Assembly (NCBI RefSeq): GCF_000238295.3
Contig: NZ_AHCD03000020.1
Location: 248,001 to 312,000, forward strand
From: Pseudoalteromonas rubra
GTDB lineage: Bacteria; Pseudomonadota; Gammaproteobacteria; Enterobacterales; Alteromonadaceae
Direction: 5' to 3'
Length of the DNA stretch: 64,000 bases
Both the position numbers and the translations under genes were made by a program. Within the stretch, counting starts at the first letter, position 1. Every line of letters starts with the position of its first letter. The notes beneath the pieces were generated by a model. The model ran no database searches and was not told where the DNA came from. It saw only the letters and a list, made by a program, of their open reading frames with translations. Positions 61,737 to 64,000 of the stretch are shown in pieces.

Positions 61737-62411
61737 ATGACCCGTGCTTTAGCCACTAATGACAATTCAATGATCCCTGCCAATCGGTATGCAGCCATAT
61801 CCTCTGAGCCGAACGTTCTGACGGATATCTATCGCGAAGATATTAACCTGAGTGTCTGGCAATGCACGCTGACTCAGGCGCTTAATTCAGAAGTAACAAA
61901 TTTACTCAGCAATACCAGCGAGTTGCAGCTGTCGATTGCGGCGACTCCTGAGCAAACGATAGGCGAATTGCACGCCGCCTCTGCGTTGCTTGTTGATAAG
62001 CCTGCGCTGACTGAGCACCTGGCGATGCTGGTGGATATGTTTTGTACTTTGTTTGAGTTAAAGCGCGCCGGGCTCAGGCTCACGATACTCAATAAAGCCA
62101 TGTGTCCTAAGTTCCATGTCGATCACATACCTTGCCGGCTGGTGAGTACGCTGGGCGGTGTGGCCTCTCAGTGGTTGCCTCACGATACAGTCGATCGCAG
62201 CAAACTTGGTGCCGGTAGCAAAGGTAAAAAGGACCATGAATCAGGAATCTACACGTGTGAATCGGACATTCAGCAACTCAATACTGGTGATGTTGCGCTA
62301 TTGAAAGGCTCAGGCTGGCTTGGCAATGAAGAAGGAGCCCTGGTGCATCGTTCGCCAGCCCCCGGAGCGGGAGAAGCCCGCTTGTTGCTCACGCTGGATT
62401 TTATTGACTGA
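61737..62411 (+). CDS. DUF1826 protein with oxygenase-like HxD...H...R residues
   Basis: A 224-residue soluble protein of the DUF1826 family, found next to COG0523 metallochaperones and linked to zinc limitation. The C-terminal half has FHVDHIPCRLV, then VHRSPAP and an arginine 11 residues later; this spacing resembles the iron-binding HxD...H and the 2-oxoglutarate-binding arginine of cupin-fold oxygenases. That link is my inference from motif spacing. It precedes the COG0523 gene by 101 bp and is probably cotranscribed. Confidence 0.82.
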   Translation: MTRALATNDNSMIPANRYAAISSEPNVLTDIYREDINLSVWQCTLTQALNSEVTNLLSNTSELQLSIAATPEQTIGELHAASALLVDKPALTEHLAMLVDMFCTLFELKRAGLRLTILNKAMCPKFHVDHIPCRLVSTLGGVASQWLPHDTVDRSKLGAGSKGKKDHESGIYTCESDIQQLNTGDVALLKGSGWLGNEEGALVHRSPAPGAGEARLLLTLDFID

Positions 62412-62512
62412 GTGGTAAAGTCACAGTGTGTTAGTATTTGACTGCACTGGATTGTCGTCAGATGACTGTCAGGTCATGACTATTTATAAGTTGGCTGGAG
62501 AGCAATGTAAGT

Positions 62513-63415
62513 ATGGAACCAATCCTTGTACTGGTTGGCTTTTTGGGCGCGGGTAAAACCACGCTGTTAAAACGTTTGCTACTTGAGGCTCAGCAAGCCG
62601 ACTGGGACCCCTATGTGATCCTGAATGATTATGAGCATGCCGAGCTGGATGCCAGACAACTGGCCGAACAGCTCAGTGAAGGGGCGTTAAAGCCGCTCGA
62701 TGGCAGCTGTATTTGTTGCAGCGGCATCACCGCGCTGCGCGACAGCATTAATCGTATTCCACAGCGCAAGCGAGGGATCACCTTGATTGAAGCGAATGGT
62801 ACATCCGATGCCTGTCGTTTAATGGGGTTTCTTGGTGTGGGGCTGGACGAACGCTTTAAACCCCCGGTACAGATCGCGGTGGTCGATGCCAAAAACTGGC
62901 AATGTCGTGGTGAGCACAATGCGCTGGAGGCCAATCAGGTGCAGGTCTCTTCGCTCATTGTGCTCACACATACCACCGGCTTATCCGACGCGCGTATACA
63001 AAGTGTTAAGGATGAACTTCACCAGGTGAACCCAAACGCGACAATTCAGGGGGGGAGTGAACTTGCACTTTGGCAGCTGCCGGAGCTGTCACCTGTGTCG
63101 GGTAATGTAGATGCATTTGAGCATCAAAAATCACACTGGGCGTCCTGCTCTGTGGCGTTACCTGCTTTACCTGATGAATCCTGCATTGAGGCTTTGTGTG
63201 CGCGTATACCCGAGACCATTTTGCGCGTGAAAGGTTGCACTCGAATTGGTACAAGTTCTGATTATACTTACTTTGAGCGATGTCCGGATGGCGCTGTGTC
63301 GATCCGGCCGTTCAAGGGCGAGCCGGTTACGGGGAGTAAATTACTGGTCGTTGGACCGGGTAGTGACCCAGGCAAATTGAATGAGCTTGTCATACAGGTT
63401 TTGGCCGCACATTGA
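62513..63415 (+). CDS. COG0523 GTP-dependent zinc metallochaperone (ZigA/YeiR-like)
   Basis: A 300-residue G3E-family GTPase. Walker A GFLGAGKTTLLKR, the CICC metal-binding motif (GSCICCSGI) and Walker-B-type IEANGTSD are visible. Proteins of this family deliver zinc to target enzymes during starvation. The C-terminal CobW-type domain is short. It follows DUF1826 and probably shares its Zur-controlled promoter; no separate operator is visible in the gap. Confidence 0.92.
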   Translation: MEPILVLVGFLGAGKTTLLKRLLLEAQQADWDPYVILNDYEHAELDARQLAEQLSEGALKPLDGSCICCSGITALRDSINRIPQRKRGITLIEANGTSDACRLMGFLGVGLDERFKPPVQIAVVDAKNWQCRGEHNALEANQVQVSSLIVLTHTTGLSDARIQSVKDELHQVNPNATIQGGSELALWQLPELSPVSGNVDAFEHQKSHWASCSVALPALPDESCIEALCARIPETILRVKGCTRIGTSSDYTYFERCPDGAVSIRPFKGEPVTGSKLLVVGPGSDPGKLNELVIQVLAAH

Positions 63416-63441
63416 TTGTAAAGGCGGCCATGCAGGGTGGA

Positions 63442-63831
63442 TTAGTGGCAACGCCCGGTCTGACACAGGTTAAAGTTTTTATAGTGGCTGATCACCAGCA
63501 ACACGCTACCTAAAATGGTCAGTAATTTTTCCCCTTCCTCTGCCATTAAGTCATGGGCAAAAAATGCGGCGAAGAACAACACGCCGATGCCTGCGGTGCC
63601 GTAGCCAAAAATACGCCACTGGTTGTGCTTTTTACACCCCAGAAATAATGCGCTGCTGCTGGTCACCAGCACACCAACGAGTAACCAGCGATGAAATGCC
63701 TCATCTGAAAAGAAGGTCGCACCGAACGCCGGCAGCAGGGCAACCAGCAGGGGCACAAACAAGCAATGAACGACGCACATCGCAGACAAGCCGATGGCGT
63801 ATTTGTCTAACCTTTCAGACAGGTTTCTCAT
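63442..63831 (-). CDS. MerC-domain membrane protein
   Basis: A 129-residue inner-membrane protein with four hydrophobic segments. The first segment holds CVVHC, and CQTGRC lies near the C-terminus, metal-binding cysteines as in MerC-type transporters. No mer operon surrounds it, and its association with the Zur-box cluster suggests a role in zinc rather than mercury handling. It converges with the COG0523 gene (26-bp gap). Confidence 0.82.
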   Translation of the reverse strand: MRNLSERLDKYAIGLSAMCVVHCLFVPLLVALLPAFGATFFSDEAFHRWLLVGVLVTSSSALFLGCKKHNQWRIFGYGTAGIGVLFFAAFFAHDLMAEEGEKLLTILGSVLLVISHYKNFNLCQTGRCH

Positions 63832-63907
63832 GGATTCCTCACCTTGATGATTAACGTAAGCGCTTGCGCAGGCTGATCATACGAGCTGCTGAGCGCCTTG
63901 AATAAAC

Positions 63908-63922
63908 TGTTATACTATATCA
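63908..63922. promoter_or_regulatory. Zur-box-like site upstream of the MerC-like gene
   Basis: TGTTATA-C-TATATCA: 6 of 7 in the right half. It is in the divergent region between the MerC-like gene (start 63831) and the partial gene at the right edge (start 63952), so it may control both. Confidence 0.68.
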
Positions 63923-63951
63923 TTTGTGGGACCTTGAATAGCTTGACGGTG

Positions 63952-64000
63952 ATGAAAGCACCACGGGAGTTGGAGACTGTGGCCAGCTACATCGGGGCCA
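63952..64000 (+). CDS. Start of an unidentified gene cut by the window edge
   Basis: Sixteen codons, MKAPRELETVASYIGA, are visible, too few for a family. The frame is open to the edge. A GTG codon directly precedes the ATG in frame. It is placed right of a Zur-box-like site, so it may belong to the zinc regulon. Confidence 0.5.
   Translation, partial: MKAPRELETVASYIGA

Noticed and set aside
63442..63831. Mercury resistance operon suggested by the MerC domain
   Set aside because: No merA, merT, merP or merR nearby; the Zur-like site and neighbours point to zinc.

Overview
The window is a piece of a gammaproteobacterial chromosome, most likely Alteromonadales and probably Pseudoalteromonas. 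The evidence is the gene content and order (rpsU-yqeY-dnaG-rpoD, ftsY-ftsE-ftsX-rpoH, prmA/dusB-fis, mutS/pncC-recA), the protein types (DUF3581, DUF4144-like, RraB, DcaP-type porin) and moderate GC. That assignment comes from gene style and not from a database match. Almost all of the window is core genome. I see no complete insertion sequence, prophage, CRISPR array, rRNA or tRNA gene.

Layout. 1-5.3 kb: the tail of a serine hydrolase, a histone-deacetylase-like hydrolase, a small protein, a CBS-PAS-GGDEF-EAL protein and a DUF2797 protein. 5.4-10.7 kb (minus strand): purH, a predicted methyltransferase lipoprotein and purD, then dusB-fis. 11-16.4 kb: prmA and the macromolecular synthesis operon rpsU-yqeY-dnaG-rpoD. 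16.6-22.5 kb: rsmD diverging from ftsY-ftsE-ftsX, then rpoH. 22.6-31.2 kb: plsC-rraB, an HD-GYP protein, a Fur-linked small membrane protein, fadL, mutS, pncC and recA. 31.2-32.2 kb is about 1 kb without a credible gene and carries a MITE-like element. 32.2-48.7 kb: a large secreted lipoprotein, a Crp-like regulator, an amidohydrolase, proB, a diguanylate cyclase, a membrane glutaredoxin, gltX, gpx-ohrR, a LysR regulator, a YqhD-like alcohol dehydrogenase, cytochrome b561, DUF3581 and a DcaP-like porin. 49-52.6 kb: acs, a LuxR-type response regulator (CrbR-like) and purU. 52.9-56.4 kb: a stand-alone adenylation - carrier protein - alpha-oxoamine synthase fusion with an SCP2-like tail. 57-64 kb: a zinc-starvation island (pyrC2-folE2, a zinc peptidase lipoprotein, DUF1826, a COG0523 metallochaperone, a MerC-like protein) with three Zur-like palindromes.

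Most notable: (1) a textbook CIRCE operator (TTAGCACTC-N9-GAGTGCTAA) just upstream of rpoH, with four more half-sites phased about 21 bp apart further upstream, suggesting that an HrcA-type repressor controls sigma-32; (2) the A-PCP-AOS-SCP2 fusion, a plausible one-protein aminoketone synthase; (3) FtsY with about 27 tandem copies of a 13-residue charged helical repeat; (4) the Zur-box island, including a DUF1826 protein with an HxD...H...R arrangement resembling 2-oxoglutarate/iron oxygenases. Three proteins of c-di-GMP metabolism are scattered through the window. Starts were moved from the longest possible ORF to internal codons wherever a Shine-Dalgarno sequence, signal peptide or family alignment argued for it.
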